Notes: generated by a model not told the origin, from the letters alone. Positions 11,593-26,880 are shown, numbered from the stretch's first letter. The stretch is 64,000 bases of DNA from Colletotrichum lupini (GCF_023278565.1 NC_064682.1:1240001-1304000), one strand, 5' to 3'. Made by a program: numbers and translations.

Positions 11593-14500
11593 GTCGCCCA
11601 GTAGAACCTACAGCTTCTCTGCTCAAGATCTGCCCCGTCTGGTGTGAAGCTAAAGTGGAAGCATGTCAAATCGGTGAAATGTGGTGACCCTTCATGTTCA
11701 CGAAGCAGGATCTTAGTAGAGACGCTTGTAGGGTCAAAAGTTGCGAATGCAGACCACTCAGTGCCTTTGCTTGGGCAAAACTGAGCTGAAGCAACCGATG
11801 CGAAGTAGTCCCGCCGTATGATTGGTGATATCGCTCAGCAGCGACATATAATGTGCGGAAGTGGTTGCAGCCGGCAAGTGGCCCCCCTGTCACTCCCGGC
11901 GTCATGCGTTGAGCTGTCAGTCTGCAGGTTGAAGAGTCTCTGACGCCGCAATTGGCAGAAAGCGGGAGGATGCGGTGTTGCGTGACGAACCAGATGGAGT
12001 GTCGTGCCGCACATAAGACGAGGGGAATCCAGCCATACACGGGTGACGGAACAGCGGGCGATAGTCGACGTGGTCGATCTTATGGGATGATTCGGCGAAC
12101 CGCTATCAGCCAGGCACCTTTTGGCCTCCCGCGTTGGTGATGTGATGCAAGGATGAGATATGGGGGCCGGAGCGATAGCTAATGGCGCATAGAGTTGGAC
12201 GTTGATGAGCGACTGGCTGATGGAGGGTGAAAGACACGCTGACAATGTGCATTTGCAAAGCCGGTGCCGAATTCATGGCAGAATAACACAACGTTTGACC
12301 GCGAGGTGACCAGACATCCCATCCCTTCCATGATTGTAGTTTGTCGTTGGTCAGGGGGCCTCCAAGCGCGTTCGTTGGCTTTGCCTTGCTTGCTCTCAAG
12401 GGTCTAGATGAGGTAGTGGATAGTACTCGGGTCTATGCATCTACGGCGGGTAGGCGTCGGGATGAGCCTTCGGTGAAGGGCATTGGGTGAAGCTATGGTC
12501 GTCTTTGCCTCTTCACCGCCCTCTGGCGGCCGGGGGGTCTGTTCAAATCCCCTGCATCTTTGTTGCGGTCAGGGTTTGCTAGATATTGACCTACTTTTCT
12601 TGGATTGTTTTTTTTTGCAAGGAGCGCGGATAGCTGCCGGCGGGCCCTGTGGCATCTCGCAAGGTAGTGCAGTGATTTTTTTCTTCTTTTCTGGTCTTCG
12701 GCTCTCGCCGGACGCTGTTGCCCCGAATAGTGTGATGTGCCTGATGTCCGACGAACACGCACAGGAAGAAGACAAGTTGCCGCGGTTAGAGCAATGACTG
12801 GCCGATTGTCGGCAGAATTAGATTGCCAGGGTGGAGTTGATCGAGAAGCTTTCCGCAACTTTCTTGGAATGGTCAATGGATGAGGTAATAAGGTCAGGTC
12901 GCAAAAGAGCTTTTCCTCGAATTTGTCGTTGGTGCACTGCGGAAAGGAAAGTGCGTGCCTTGGGCGGGTCGATGTCGCAGGGCAGGCACGGGATCTTGGG
13001 AGCGAGTTTGGGGAAGGAGCTGTTTGTGGGGACCTTCCAATGGAAGGGGAAGGGTGACGGAAAGAGCTACCACGGCCCACGCCGTTCTTTCTGTTTTGCT
13101 GTGCTATGCTTGCCTAAGCTTCCTCATGGGATACACCTCCAATTTCGAGACGAGGAAGGCGCAGTTTTGCGTGATAATTGATTTTCTCAACCTCTTCCCG
13201 GGCATTTTACATTCGAGAAAACAAGGTGTAGCATTTCTCCCTTCTTGGTGCATCTCTGCTGGAAGCGAGACACCGAATGCGATGGCAGTTAAGAGATAAG
13301 TCATGAGTCTGAGGTACTTTATTATTATGATGGCAACCAGTCACCCTGTTGACGTACCTGCTTCATCGGCCTTGCCTGCCCCCGCTTTCCTTCTCAGCCC
13401 AACACCAAGGCCCAGCGGTGATCCATGGACGGGGAAGGATAGGCCGGGTGGTTGGGGGACCTGAACCCTGCTTGACTGAAGGAGCCCCTGACCACCCTGA
13501 CGCGCCCGACCTGATCGTGTCAACTTTCCTTTCCTCGGTGCCTCTGCATAGGTACCTTACGTAACTTCCTTTCCAAGTTCTCAAAAGAACAAAAGAGCCT
13601 AGGGCTCGTTGAAGCATTGAAGTGCTCGAGTGACGGGAGTGACATAGCCTCCCGTCCCAGTTGCACGTTGACGCTGACTGTGCACCAGCACCATCGTCCC
13701 GTTGTCGGTGCCAGGTGGGCCCCTTCGAGTTCCTCCTCATTCCATTGAGAAAAGCGAAGGGAGCTTCAGGTTTCCAAGATTGTCGGGCCAGGTCCGGGCC
13801 CATGCGACACTCAGCGCCGCCCGTCATGCCGCTGCTGCGCTCCTGCACCTGGAAGCTCTTCATGGCAGTGGGCGGGTCCTTCCCAACTTTCCCCCCAGGG
13901 CCCCAGGCACAGAAAAAAAACACAAAACTGGGTGATCCGGTCATTTGATGCGTCATCATTGGCTGGGCTGACCTGGGGGAAGGAATGGAATGGGGGTCCA
14001 GGGTGGCTCCCAGGAGCGAGGGGAAAGGCGGCGGGCGGCGGGCGATACGTACCGGCAGCATTCCCGTCTTCGTCTCGTCAGTCTGTCACTGAGTGAAGTC
14101 TATCATTGTCACCGTCACGTAACTAAGGTAATTGAGGTATTGGGTTTGCTGCTGAAAGCATTCGAGTGAATTGCCTCAGTCTTTCTCGTCTTTGCGCATC
14201 TACTAGCCTGTCTGTTAGCTTTGAGTGAAGCAGAGAATGTGAATTCATAAGGAATAGCCAAGTTACACATAGGAAGAGCCCCAACAGCTCCATCTTACAG
14301 ATAGAATGTGCACCTCATCTTCTTCAGCAAACTGATACGAAACATTCTTGAGCATGTCAGGATCTAGCCATAGCGTCGGGCATTGAGGGTCTCGTTGACA
14401 TTACGTGTACCTGGGTGGAATAGGATATCACCACTTGCCGGATGAACTTTGTCGAATTACCATACTACGTGACTGCTTACATCTGCCGTCAACAATGGTC

Positions 14501-15646
14501 GATATCAAAGTCATGTTTATGGCCACAGCATTGACGCGACACCTTCTCGAGTCTCAGATGAAAGAGTGAAGTGATAAGAGACACGCAGACACGGCGCGCA
14601 ACACCCAAGACAATACGCAAGGCACGCCACCTTAATTACCCCAACCTTTGCCTCCATTCCCCTTGCTGCGGGTGAGATACCTGACTCTCTCCATCATAAT
14701 TGTACTTTTAAGATGCATGAGCATGGTCTTGTACGTAACATCACGCCAAAAAGTTACCTTTAACCTCAGCGAGAACAAAAGGAAGACATGGCCCTTCGCA
14801 CTCTCACACGACTCGCCCGGGGGAACCCCGCGCCTTGGGGCCATATTTGTCCACCGCCAGTTTTCCAGAGGTGCTTGGAAGTTGGGGCATCCCGCATGCA
14901 ACTCTCTGCATTGTGCATTCTGCATCTGTCTGGTGGCTTGCCTTGCTTTCCCCTCCCTCCCTCTCTTGCGATTCGAGCACGGCAGACAAACCCACTCGTT
15001 CCTTTGCCTGCCCGAAGACTACCTTACCTGCCCAGAGACTAGAGTGATGATGTGACATCCTATTCGTAAGAAATGCTTTGCGGAGCTGCCGTGCGTCCCT
15101 CGTTTCTGGCATGCGGCGATGCGCTGTCGACTTTCAACGTTCTCGTCTTCCCCGCCCTCGTTCCTGTTCCCGTGTTCCTCGATCAGATGCTTTGACCTTT
15201 GACGGCAGTACTATTGCCAACGGACAGTCGCACTAAGACTCTGCGGACCGTCTCTTCCTGCATAAGCTTACCTGACCCTACCTTGCCATAGTGTGCCATG
15301 GTACGGATAGGGCCCCTTGGATCGTCCATGTCCCCTTGCGCATCTTCGTCCCCCCTCGTTTTCCCCCCATCGTCTCCTTGCTGCTCTCCAGCTCCTCCAC
15401 GCCTTGCGCGCCGTTCGGTCCTGTCTTGAAGCTTCTGCGTTCGTCGTGAGGCGCACGATACCCTTTCAGCTTGGGTTCCCTGCAGCTTCGAGAGGAAGGA
15501 ACTGTTCAGGAAGGAATACACATCTGAATACGTATCTACCCGGATCCTTCTTTCCTTCTTCATTTCTACATCGTCGGCTCTTTCCTTCCATCCAAATCGA
15601 CATTAGGGAAAGTACGTAGCTGATTCCTTACCTAAGGTACCTTACC
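11593..15646. other. 4-kb stretch without a convincing gene
   Basis: GC content is normal, and frames up to 232 codons occur (for example minus 13,363-14,061 and 12,493-13,080). Their Pro/Arg/Ser-rich, irregular composition looks like chance reading of GC-rich DNA. Near 15.2-15.6 kb the plus strand is pyrimidine-rich (CTTCCTTTCTTC-type runs), like a fungal promoter or 5' UTR. Immediately after it the RIP island begins. A promoter cut off from its gene by the island is conceivable but unproven. Confidence 0.4.
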
Positions 15647-15682
15647 TACCTACCCGGGAGGGGGGGGGTGTATAGCAGAGGT
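15647..15682 (+). repeat. Left inverted repeat at the RIP-island edge
   Basis: TACCTACCC, then GGGA plus nine G, then a short spacer and GCAGAGGT. The same order occurs inverted at 34,556-34,594. The G tract GGGAGGGGGGGGG matches exactly, and GCAGAGGT starts 19 nt (left) or 22 nt (right) after the GGGA. RIP-type sequence begins about 50-90 nt inside. It may be the terminal inverted repeat of one large element; no clear target duplication was found. Confidence 0.5.
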
Positions 15683-16626
15683 AGAAGCTTATGTATCGCC
15701 TAAGCACAGTGTACCCCGCTACTCGAATGTTAGTAATATGCCCTGATTATGTTAAATATATAGTTAATTAAGTAGAAATATTTAATTATATATATATTAC
15801 CTTAATATAGTATACGTACTAACCCTATAGGGTTAATATAAACTCTGCGATAAGGTAACTTAGCGCAACTTTATATCGGCCGAACTTTTTTTATTAACTA
15901 TAAGTAGTAATATAGTTAATTAATATTATTAATTAATAAGTTATTAAGTATATTAAAACCTCGTTGTTACTTATAGAATTTAAAGTTATTCGTAAATTAT
16001 ATAACTAAAATTTTATATTAAAAACTTTTTATTACCGATCTTACGCTAATAAAATTTATATATATACTTAGTAATTAAAGGCTTTATTATGCTATAATAA
16101 CTATTTTCTAATCTTATATTACCCTATAAGTAGTAATGCTTATTTTATTAAGATATATTAGTTTATATATATATCCTAACCGTATATTATCTTAAGGTTA
16201 TTTTCTTAGTATGCTTTTATTATATTAAAAGCTCTACTACGGCGCATATTTAATTAAAATAATAGCTTTATAATCGCGTTATTAATACTTAATATAAAGT
16301 TATAGGGCCTATTACCTTAGGATTTATAAGGTTCTATAGACTATTAGAACTACTACTACTTATAATATATATTATAATATTAGTTAGAAATCTTATTATA
16401 ATTATCCTCTTAACGTATATCTTTTACTAACCTCAGTATACGTTAGATTATATATAAATATCTTTTTAATATTATAAAAGAGCTACTCTTTATTTACTTA
16501 GTTATACCCTTTGTATTTAATAATAGTTAGTAACTATACGTAGAAATATTTTTAGTTTTAATAAGTTATACCTTACGCTCCTTTTAGAATATAGCCTCTA
16601 CTTCTATCTTTTTTAACTAATACTAC

Positions 16627-17138
16627 TGTTACGAAGGTAACTTTGTTTACCTTATTATTCGCCTTATTATCAATATTACGTAAGCAAACTATATACCATA
16701 TTCATCTACGATTTCTGTAGATTATTATAGGTATTGATTATGTAAGCAATACTGCTTATATAAGCTTACGTGAGCAATGGAAAGTACTGGAAGGTAACTG
16801 AATAATCTGGAATTTACTCGAGGCGGAATTACGTACTACGATTACGCATTCACTTACGTATACGCTTATTAATTATATCATAATTAATAAGCAATGGAAT
16901 ATTCTAGTAGGAGGTTTTTATGCCTATATATAGGCGTGTATTTGCCTACCTAGACCTTTCGTTAAGTAAGCAACTTCTCATATAGTAATTCAACTATATT
17001 ACTCTCTTTACTACAAAAACCTCTTTTATATACGCTTATTTCCCCTATATTTATATATTCTTGCTTCTATATGAATATTCACTTTTTATATTCTTTATAA
17101 GAATATCCCGCATTACCTCGTTAAAGCTATACGTGCCA
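16627..17138 (+). repeat. 512-bp dispersed repeat, copy 1 (LTR-like)
   Basis: Begins TGTTACGAAGGTAAC and ends ACGTGCCA; nearly identical to 63,238-63,749, with about seven mostly C/T differences. Unlike its surroundings it keeps many CpA and TpG sites (GAGCAATGG, CGCATTCACTTACG). Inside lie palindromes: ATTAATTAT-ATC-ATAATTAAT and GCCTATATATAGGC. The TG start and near-CA end suggest a solo LTR. No target duplication is evident at this copy (5' flank ACTAC, 3' flank GAAAA). Confidence 0.85.
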
Positions 17139-20100
17139 GAAAATCTAAGTCTGCCTAAGTTTTACTATCTTTATTATCCTCTAAATTAACTTTATCCTTC
17201 GCTATATTATATAAAACTACCTCTATATTATTATAATATATATTTATAATAATACTAAGAAGCTTTTCTAGCTTTTTATTAAGTATAGGCGCTGCTATTT
17301 AGGTAATTAGACCGATTTTATTATTTGGTTAGTTATTAGGCTCGCTCTAGGCGCTATTCTCGGGGGCTTTTAAGTATATTAATATAATATAGTTAGCTAG
17401 CAGCTCTAACCTTTTAAGCTACTACTCTATACTAAGAGCTATACGTACTTTAGTTATTAGCCCTAATATTTAGGGATTTATTAAAATAATAAATAGTATT
17501 TTAACTATACTTATTATAGAAGTCTTATTTTTTTAATAGTCTTAGTAACTTTTACCTTCTTTACGGTTACCTATTTTTTTAACGTCAGCTATTTTTTATT
17601 ATTAGACCTTATTTTGCGCTTTTTAATAAGCTTAGAGTTATTTAAAACTTTAGCTAGGTCGTTCTAATTAGTAATCCTTATTTTTATTAGCCGCTTTTTT
17701 ATTAAGTTATTTTTATAGACGTATATAATCTTATTATTAACCGTTTTAATTATATTATAACTAAATACTTTAGCTATACTATACTAATCTTTAACGAGGG
17801 TAGTATAAACTTATAAACGTATTACCTTTTCTTTTTCTAAGCTATTACCTAGAGCCGCTTTAATTTAGTTCTTTAAGGACTTATGATATTTAATAAGTAG
17901 GTTATTTTTTTTATTATATAAAATAATTACTAAGAGAAATAAATAACCCTTAAGCTCTCTTTAGTTAGTAACGTATAAGGCCTCTTAGTAATATTAATAT
18001 ACTAAGCTATTTAATTAGTACGTTATATTAAAAAAGACGGGTACTTTATAAAGTTAATAAATTAGTAAATACTTTAATAAAATAGTAGTTATTATTAAAG
18101 AAGAGAGAACTTACTTAAGTACTTATTTCGTAATTAGCCTAGTTATAGTAAGAGCGCTTAGGGACGTTCTTATTAAATTATTAGTTTATTTTAAGTTATT
18201 CTAAAAATTAGAAACTTCGAAGTAATATTAAGGAATAAAAAACTTACTTAAATAAAAGCTTAATATTTCTTAATATATAAAAGATTATTTAAGTAAGGTT
18301 AGAATTGCGTAGAGTTTTATAAGGAGAAAGAAAAATAAAAGGATAAGGTATTTTATAAATATTAATATTAATATAAAGTTAAGGTTACCTCTAAGTAAAG
18401 AACTAAGGGCGTAATAGTTATAGAGTATAAAATTAAGAAACGATTTTTATATTTTAATTACTTCTAGTTATAGAAAAAGCGCGATAATTTACTAAGGAGA
18501 AAACTTATTTAAGTAAAAAAGTAAGAGTTAAAGATAGTTTTAAATCTTATATAGTAGAATTTAAAATAATTACCTCTATAATTAATACCTAGCGACTACT
18601 TCGATTACTCCTTTTTTTAAATCTAATTATTTTTAAAGTTTAGTAAGAGCGACTTGTATTTAGATATATTACTGTTTATTTTTTTAGCGGGCTTACTTTT
18701 AATAAGCTTACTTTTATTTATAACCTTATTTTTAATAAAAAACTTTAATATTATATTTTTTGAAATTTATATTATAAATACTACTTAATATTATTAAGGT
18801 TTTTTAACTTAAATCTTATTTTCTATATTTAATTTACTTATTTATTATTTTTTCTTTACGTTTAGCGACGATTTTAGAGCTAGGTATTACTTTTCTTATT
18901 ATTTATTAAATACCTCTCTAAATTAAAAAAGGGGCGGCGTTAAGTAGTTAATAAATTACGGCGAGGCTTATAACTATATTATATAATAAGCGTACGACTT
19001 ATATTAGCTTACTCTTATTAATAAAATATTAATTAGGTAAGGACTTATGTTTTATATTTTAGGATATACTAATATGCCCCTATCCCCGATCGGTAAAAAC
19101 TTATAAGGGTCGTCCTTACTAAGTATATTAGAAGATATTAACTTATACGAGCCGTTATACTAAGCTTTATAGTTTTAAAATAGTTACGGAAAATAGTAAA
19201 GTAGTAAGCGATATTACGAGGTATATATTAGATATAGTAAGATTTTTATTATTTTAATATAGAGCCTCGAAAGTATAAAAAGCTTAATATTTATTTATAA
19301 AATAGATATAGAGGGAATACTTAATTACTTAAGGCGCGTATATTTTAAAGGACCGCTATTATAAGTAGTAAAATAGGTTATATAAGATAATATGTTTTAC
19401 TAACTAGCTAAAGAGAGTATATAATAAAATAAATATTAAAGAATATTATATTATAAGTAATTATCTAAGCTAAGATACCCCGTAGTTCTATATAAGTATT
19501 TCCGAACCCCTAAAATAAGATATCTCTTCGTAACGTTATTATAAAATTCTTTTAAAATAAATAGTTAACTTAGTAATCCTTTAAAGAGGATTATTATAGG
19601 ACGGTATATTATTTTATACTATAAACCTAAATATTAGTATAAATTAGTAATCGCCTCTTATATATTTTATAAATTATAAAATTAAGCGCTTATATATTTA
19701 TATTTAAATCTATCCTTATTTTTAGTTCCGCTCGGAGGCGTTAGTAAGTTAATACCGATAATAAAGAAAGTACTCGTTATAAGCTTAAAAGTTATAATAT
19801 TGTTATTAACGTTAGAAAATATAATTTTCTTTTTTTTCTTTTTATTTAGGGCCCTGCCGCGAGGGTGCTCTTTAATTTTAGGAAGGTTCTTAACTTAATA
19901 GCTTTCGTATATTTTATAATTATAAATTATATCTTAGTAGCTTAGGACTTATTATTATATAAGCTATTACTTATTAATAAGTCTTTATATTATTACTAAA
20001 CGTTCTTATTATAAATAGCGTTTAATTAATATATAAAGCTCGATATAAATTGCTAAGATATTATTAAAGAGCGATAATATAATAAATAAGTATAAATAGC

Positions 20101-23100
20101 TTACTTAAATACTAAGCTTTTATTAATAATATAGAGTTAGTAATATCGATCTAGCTATTATAAAAATAAAAAAGAACCTCGAACTCGTTAGTTTTAAAGT
20201 TTTTTATAAAAAATATCTAAGTACTCTTAATAAAATATATAAGAGCAAAGTAGAGTTATTTTTATTTTTTTAAAACGAGAATATAGTTCTAGAGAAATTA
20301 GTATTAAAGTGTGTTAATTAAAGCGTATAGTAAATATATTAATAAGCGAGCTATAGTTTTATTCTTTTATAAGTTTATATTATCCCGACTTCGGAGCTTT
20401 ATAAGTCGGTAAATTTATATAGATTCGGGGCCCTCGAACTATTTAAAAAAGATATTAATAATATTATTAATAAGATATTTATTTAAAGTAATAAGAGTAG
20501 CGCGACGCTATTACTTTTTGAATTTTTTAAAAAGTAATTAGAGTTTTACGGTTTACTCCTTATTAATCTTTATAATATACTCCTTTTTACCCTTATTAAC
20601 TACTTTAGTAATAGTAGTCGCTTTTTATAATAAAGTTAGTATTAAAAAACTTTAGATATAAGAGAGGCTAGGGTAAATAATATATAATCTCTCGAGTTAA
20701 GAACTTCTTAATTTTCTTATTACTTAGGCTAAATACTTCGTCCTTATTTTTATTATCCTCTTTATTACTTTTACCCTCGCTTTTAGTAAGTCGCTTTTTT
20801 TTAAAAAAAGACTTTTTAATTATAGACTTATTTATTTTAGGATTACGCTAGGAATCTTTAATATAAGAATTTTTATTTTTATTCTTATTCTCGTAGTTTA
20901 ATAATATAATAGGCCGATTTCTATTTAACTTTTTTAGTTTATTTTTAGAGCAATTAGAGTACTTAAAAAGCTTTTTTTTAACTTATCCTAAAGTAGGGGT
21001 AGCGGTATAGTACTTTTATTAAAGTCTAAGCCTAGGCCCTTAGTAAAGTTACTTAGGTTTAATATATTATTTTAATATTTAGTATTTAATAAGCGTAAGT
21101 CTTTGCGTATAGTATTTTAATAAGTTACGATTTATTAAAGTAAAAGAGGAAAATGAATTCATAATAATTAGAGCTTTAATAAATCCGAGTATAAAAATAA
21201 ATTAACGCGCCCGACGTAATAAAAGTTAGTAACGAGAGGAAAAGAAAGTAGAAATTTTAGAAAAAGAAGGCGCTTAAGGCTTACGGATTTATTATAAGTT
21301 TATATAAGCTCTTTTATACGGATTATAAAGTAGGAAACGGTTCTATTAAGATTTTCCCTCTATCTAGCCTACTTACGTTTTTTTTAAGTTAACTTATATT
21401 TTTTAGAGCTAATATACAATATTAAAACTATTATTTCTTTATATAGGAACTATAAAAGGGAAGAAGCGAGGCTTTATTAATAAAATCGAAATTCTAAAGT
21501 TAAAAAGCTTTAAGTTATAAAAGGAGCTATAAGAAATAGATACTTAGCGTAGTATTACTAATTAGTTAAATTATAATAAAAATATTAATAAGATTAGCGG
21601 TATGTTTTTTAACTTCGACTTAGCGAGCCCGGGGGAATTAGATTAGTTATAATTATAAGAGGATAAAGATAATAAAGTTAGTACTAATATACTTAATATT
21701 ATATAAATAATTTAGGGTAGTATCCCGGATAATATAAGTAATAGACCGGAAGATAATAAATAAGAACTACTTTTTAAAGCTACTCCCGATACGCTACCTC
21801 GAGTCGATATTATCTATTTAAGTTTTTAAAACTAGAGATTTTAAAAAAGATTTTATAAGAGATAATAAAGATAAACCGTATCCGCTAGTTAACTTATTAA
21901 AATTAAAAAGTAATATAGTTAATACTCCCGCTAGCCTAAGTTCTCGAACCCTTTTATATAACCTAACTATTATTATTAAATATAATATAAAAAACCTTAT
22001 TATAATACTTATAGAGTTTAAGTTCGTATTACTTCTATAAGAAGTAAATATATTACGGTCTATATAGGCTTCCTTAGTTAAAATCCTTAAGATTTTATTA
22101 AAATATAAGCTATAGGTATTATTAAAAAAAAAGATTACTTTCTTATAAAGTTTAAGTTATAGCTCCCTCTTAGCCGACTTCGGAAGCTTATAGTAAAGTT
22201 CGACCCCGCTAAGCTACTATTTAGGGCGTTATACGTCGAAGATATACTATTTTTTAATTTATAAGCTATATTATAAGCGCTTTTGGATTTAGTATCGCTA
22301 TTTAGATTAATATATCGTAGTATAGTATAATATAAGCTTAGTAGCTACGAGCTATAATAGGTAAGAGTTTAGAGAGAGTCTTTAAGAACGATATTAAGTA
22401 AGTTCTATTATTATTTAAATAAAAAGCCTATTTTCCTTTTTAATTTCGTATTTTATATATACTAAGGAGACTATTATATTAAATTATCTTAGCGATATTA
22501 TAGCTAAGTAACTTAATATAGTATTAATTATTTACTTAACGCTAAGCTTAGGTATAACAATAAACTCGATATAGTTTATATTATATTAATATTTACCCTA
22601 GATACGCTCCCTACTTAATAAAGCCGTAATACTTTTAATACGCTTCTTAAATTTAACCTTAGTTAACTAATATAATAAGAACTTATCCTTACTAAGAATC
22701 TCGAGATTACATTATTAATAAATTATATAATTAATAGATTTAATATATATCTCTTTTATATATACGTTCTTTAAGAACTTAGTATATAGTCGCCCCCCGA
22801 GTTATAAGCTTTTATTATTTACTATATTCTAAATAATAAAGCGAATAGTTTTTAGTTACTAATAACTTTAAACCTTTATTACGGCAAGCTCGAACTTTAA
22901 GGATATATTAAAAATTAGTTTACGAACTACTTTAATAAGGAAAACGTAATCTCGCTTTTTTTTAAGTTTTTTTATAACGCTTTTAAAGTATATTATAATA
23001 TATACTAGTCGATTCTAGGACTTTATATACTACTAGCCTTTTTTTTTAATTATGTTAGTATAAAGAGATTAAATATACTCCTAGTTATACTAGCTCCCTT

Positions 23101-26100
23101 TAGCTTAGACGATACAAAAGTATTATAAAGTCTAGTTTAATTCGTAGTACTTAACTAAGGTTATATAATATCGGTCTAAGGCTAAGAAATATTTATTTAC
23201 GTATTCCTATTTTACTTCGTTAGTAATATAGTATAATAATAAGAGCTTATAAGCTATCTCGGTTACTAAGTAAATAAACCTTATTATAGCTACTTTATAT
23301 TAAAAACGCTCCGTAATAACTTAGTTTTTAATATTATTTAGAACGGCCGCTTCTATTATTTTATATAGGGTATTTATAAAAAAGTTAGTAGGGTAGGGTC
23401 TATAGCGAAGTAAAAAGCAGTATATATTAAGTTCGGTATTATTAACTAACTAATAGTGCTTAAAGCTATATAGATATTTACTTTAGTTCTAGACCCTTAT
23501 TATATAAGGCCCGTCGATATAATATATTTTAAACTAACGTCGTTAGTAAAGTATATATAGTAAGTATTAGTTAAATATGCCCTAAAAAAGTCGTTATTTT
23601 TAGGATATATTAATATTTTTTAATTATTCTTAATTCCTCTAGGCTTTAGAAGAATATAGTTACTAATTACTTACTTAGACTTATAGTAAATTATAGAGGC
23701 TGGGATAGCGTTAATCGTAATACTAGTTCTTTTATATTACTAACTTTAAATTAAATATATTATACTAGCTTTTGCTATTACTATTGTTTTAGAAGTTCTT
23801 AACTTTTTACTAACAAAGCTTAATACTATAGGAGATAACGCTACTAATATTCTTATTATAGTATTCTAAAACATTACTAAGTTTAATATATAAATATATA
23901 AGAAATATGCTCCTTATTTTAATAAGGATGAATTTGAAAATATACTTATTACTAATTATAAGTCTTTATAGTTTCTTTTTTAAGTAACGTCGTACTTAAT
24001 TAATAACGAATTTAAGTTTAAAAATAATAAAGGTCCTACTAGAGTAAGAAAGGTATTATTATAGAGTTACCTCTAGTTAATAAGTAAGGATTAAGCTATA
24101 AGCGAGTTTAGTAATATCCCCGATAATATAAGTTAGATTAGTAACGTTACTATATATACTAATTTTACTAATACTACCTTAGTTATAGAGGATAGGGAAT
24201 AGAATCCTAACGCTTATTTATAAAAGAAAGATACTAAAAACTAGGTAAGGTTAAAAATATTACTTAATATTTATATTAAGAAGTATTTATAAGAAGTTTC
24301 CTAGATATATAGTTCTTATCATAATATTTTTACTTTACTAAGTAAAAATAAGTATTAATAAGAATTAGTTAATTAAAAAAAAGGATCCGGTATATATACT
24401 AATAGTAAAATAGTAAGTATAAAGCCGATATTATAAAAATAAATTACTATAATACTACCGCTATTTTTATTTATAAAAAGTAAGTACGCAAAATAAACTT
24501 TTTTAGTTTTATAGGCTTATATAAATATAGCTATCTATAAGTTTATAACTACTTTATAAGCTTTCGAATCGACTACTTAACTCTTATAAAGTAAATCGAA
24601 AATAAATTATAAATCGGTACGTTTAGAAAGGAGGAAGAGATAGAGGAAATATTTATATAATTTAATTTTACGAATAATAGTACCTATTCTAACCCGCGCT
24701 TTTGGGGTATTTTTAAACGAGCTTATATTATTAAATAATCCGGCCCTTTTATAAATATTAATTCTTTTTATTATTTAGAGCGCAATAGTATTTTTAATTA
24801 TAGTCTCCGTATAATATATAAGCTCGATTATAAGTATTATAGTATTATTATATAAAAACCTTTGCCCCTTAGATAGGTTAATAAGGTATTTTTTATTATT
24901 ACGTTAGTTCTTACCCTCGAAATACTATTTATTATTTTATTAATACTTTTTTTAGTAAATTTTGCGATGTTTTTTTCTTAGTTAGCTACTTTATTTAGGT
25001 ACGTAATTACCTCGTGCGTTTAGATAGTATATTTATTTACTAAGTTAGTTATACTTTTTAAATTTTTCTCGTTATTATTTTTATAAATAAACTCTTCGGT
25101 ATTAAATATAAGGATAAACCTCTTAGCTACCCTATTTATTTACTTATAGAAAATTAATATATTATTAGTTTACTAATAATTAAATTAAATAGAGAATAGG
25201 TTATTTAGAAAGGAAATAGCTCGCTAATATACCCTTTTTATAATATGTTCTTAGTTTAAAAGAGTCGGCTATTTATTAGATTTTATTAGCTACTTTTATT
25301 AAATAACTAGTTAGTTTAATAAGCGAGATATATATACGGTCCCCTAGCGAGATTTACTAAATACTACCGTATTTTAAATATATTTTTAATAAAGCTATTA
25401 GCTTATATAACTCGCTACGAATTTTATAAAATGCCTTAAGTAGTTAGTAAGATCCTTAGAAAAGATATAGCGTAATAAATAAGATATTTCTTAATATTTT
25501 TTTAATTTAAGTTAAAGGCTAGGAGGGAATCTTTTATACAAATAGCGGGAGGTTAAAGAAATAGAAGCTTTTTTTATAAAGTATACCCCGCGAGATATTT
25601 TAACTAAATTAGCTAAGTCCGTTATTAATTACTTTACGAGTCTAGGTAGTATAGAATATAGCTTTTTAATTTCATAAGAAGGAGTAAAGATATTAAAGTA
25701 TATTTTATTAAATAGTCTAAATTATAGACGTAAGCTATAGAAGCTTAGGTATATAATTAAGGATTTTATTTATAATAATAATTACTATTAAAATTTAATT
25801 TAGAACTTCCGGAGTAGCTTAGATTAAATATATATAAGGCTTCTTATTTTACAAGTTAGAATACTATATAGGCGGATTTTATAAGAGACGGGCTAATAAT
25901 AAAGTATTTAGTATAGCTAGGGAGGGTAGTAGTTTTTATATTTAATTAGCTTAGTAAACTTATAAGCCGAGCCCCGTATATATAAGAGCTTTTTATTTAT
26001 ACCTTTTTATTTTACTACTTTTCCCCTCTTTATTTTAGTAAACCTTTTTTTATTTAACTTATTTATTAAACGCGTTAACTTACCCGTACAATTATAAATA

Positions 26101-26875
26101 CTTACTTTATATATTTTATATATAAGTGCGACTTATATGTTTTTTATTATAAATTATTAACGCTTTTATATACGAGAGTATTTTAATTCCCGAGGAGTGT
26201 TACTATTTTCGCTTATATTAGTAATAGAGGTGCGTTAGAGTCCGTTATGTTAACTACGATTAATTAAGATATTTCTAAATATATTTAACGTATATAGGCT
26301 GCTTTTTATATCTTTTTTAAAATTATTACTACTTTTTCTTAGTAGTTAATTTAATTTTTATTAGTTTTTTTTATTGTATTAATTTATTTTAGTAGGATTT
26401 TGTAATTATACCCGGTTCGATACTACGATATACTAATTTATAAAATAGGCGCTCGCTCGGTCTATAGACCTTAGCGACCTAAATAATATATTTATAACCT
26501 ATTTAATATCCTCTAGTTAGTTATTTAATTAGTAAAGTACCTTAGGGATTTATTAATACGTTTACGGAGTAACGCTATTATATTTTTCTAATACTATATT
26601 CTTATGCTTACTAAGCTTAAATACTTTATTTAGCTAGGTATATTAGTAATATTATAGCGCTAGTATATAAGTTAGTTACTCCCCCTATTTACTATTTATT
26701 AAGCTTATTATTAAGCTTTATTTTATTACTACGGCTCTATTTTAGTTATATTTAAGTTCTCTTTTATTATTATATACTATTTAATAAGATATTTACTAAA
26801 CGTATACTTAGTAAGTATTTACTTATATCCCTAGTCGTCGCTCTAATATAGCTAACTTTATATAAATATTTCCTT
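17139..26875. repeat. Unclassified RIP-degraded repeat relics
   Basis: Nearly 10 kb of AT-rich sequence with dense stops in all frames and the RIP dinucleotide pattern. Presumably one or more transposons, but I could not identify reverse transcriptase, integrase or transposase motifs with confidence, nor a matching LTR pair. Confidence 0.6.
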
Positions 26876-26880
26876 ATTAT

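Noticed and set aside
12525..12570. tRNA-like T-arm (GGGGTCTGTTCAAATCCCC)
   Set aside because: Stem-loop spacing is wrong for a T-arm (four pairs, eleven-base loop) and no acceptor or anticodon arm fits around it.
12493..13080. 195-codon minus-strand frame
   Set aside because: Arg/Ser/Pro-rich irregular composition, no motif and no splice continuity; likely chance in GC-rich DNA.
13363..14061. 232-codon minus-strand frame
   Set aside because: Same reasons; runs of homopolymers and no recognisable protein features.
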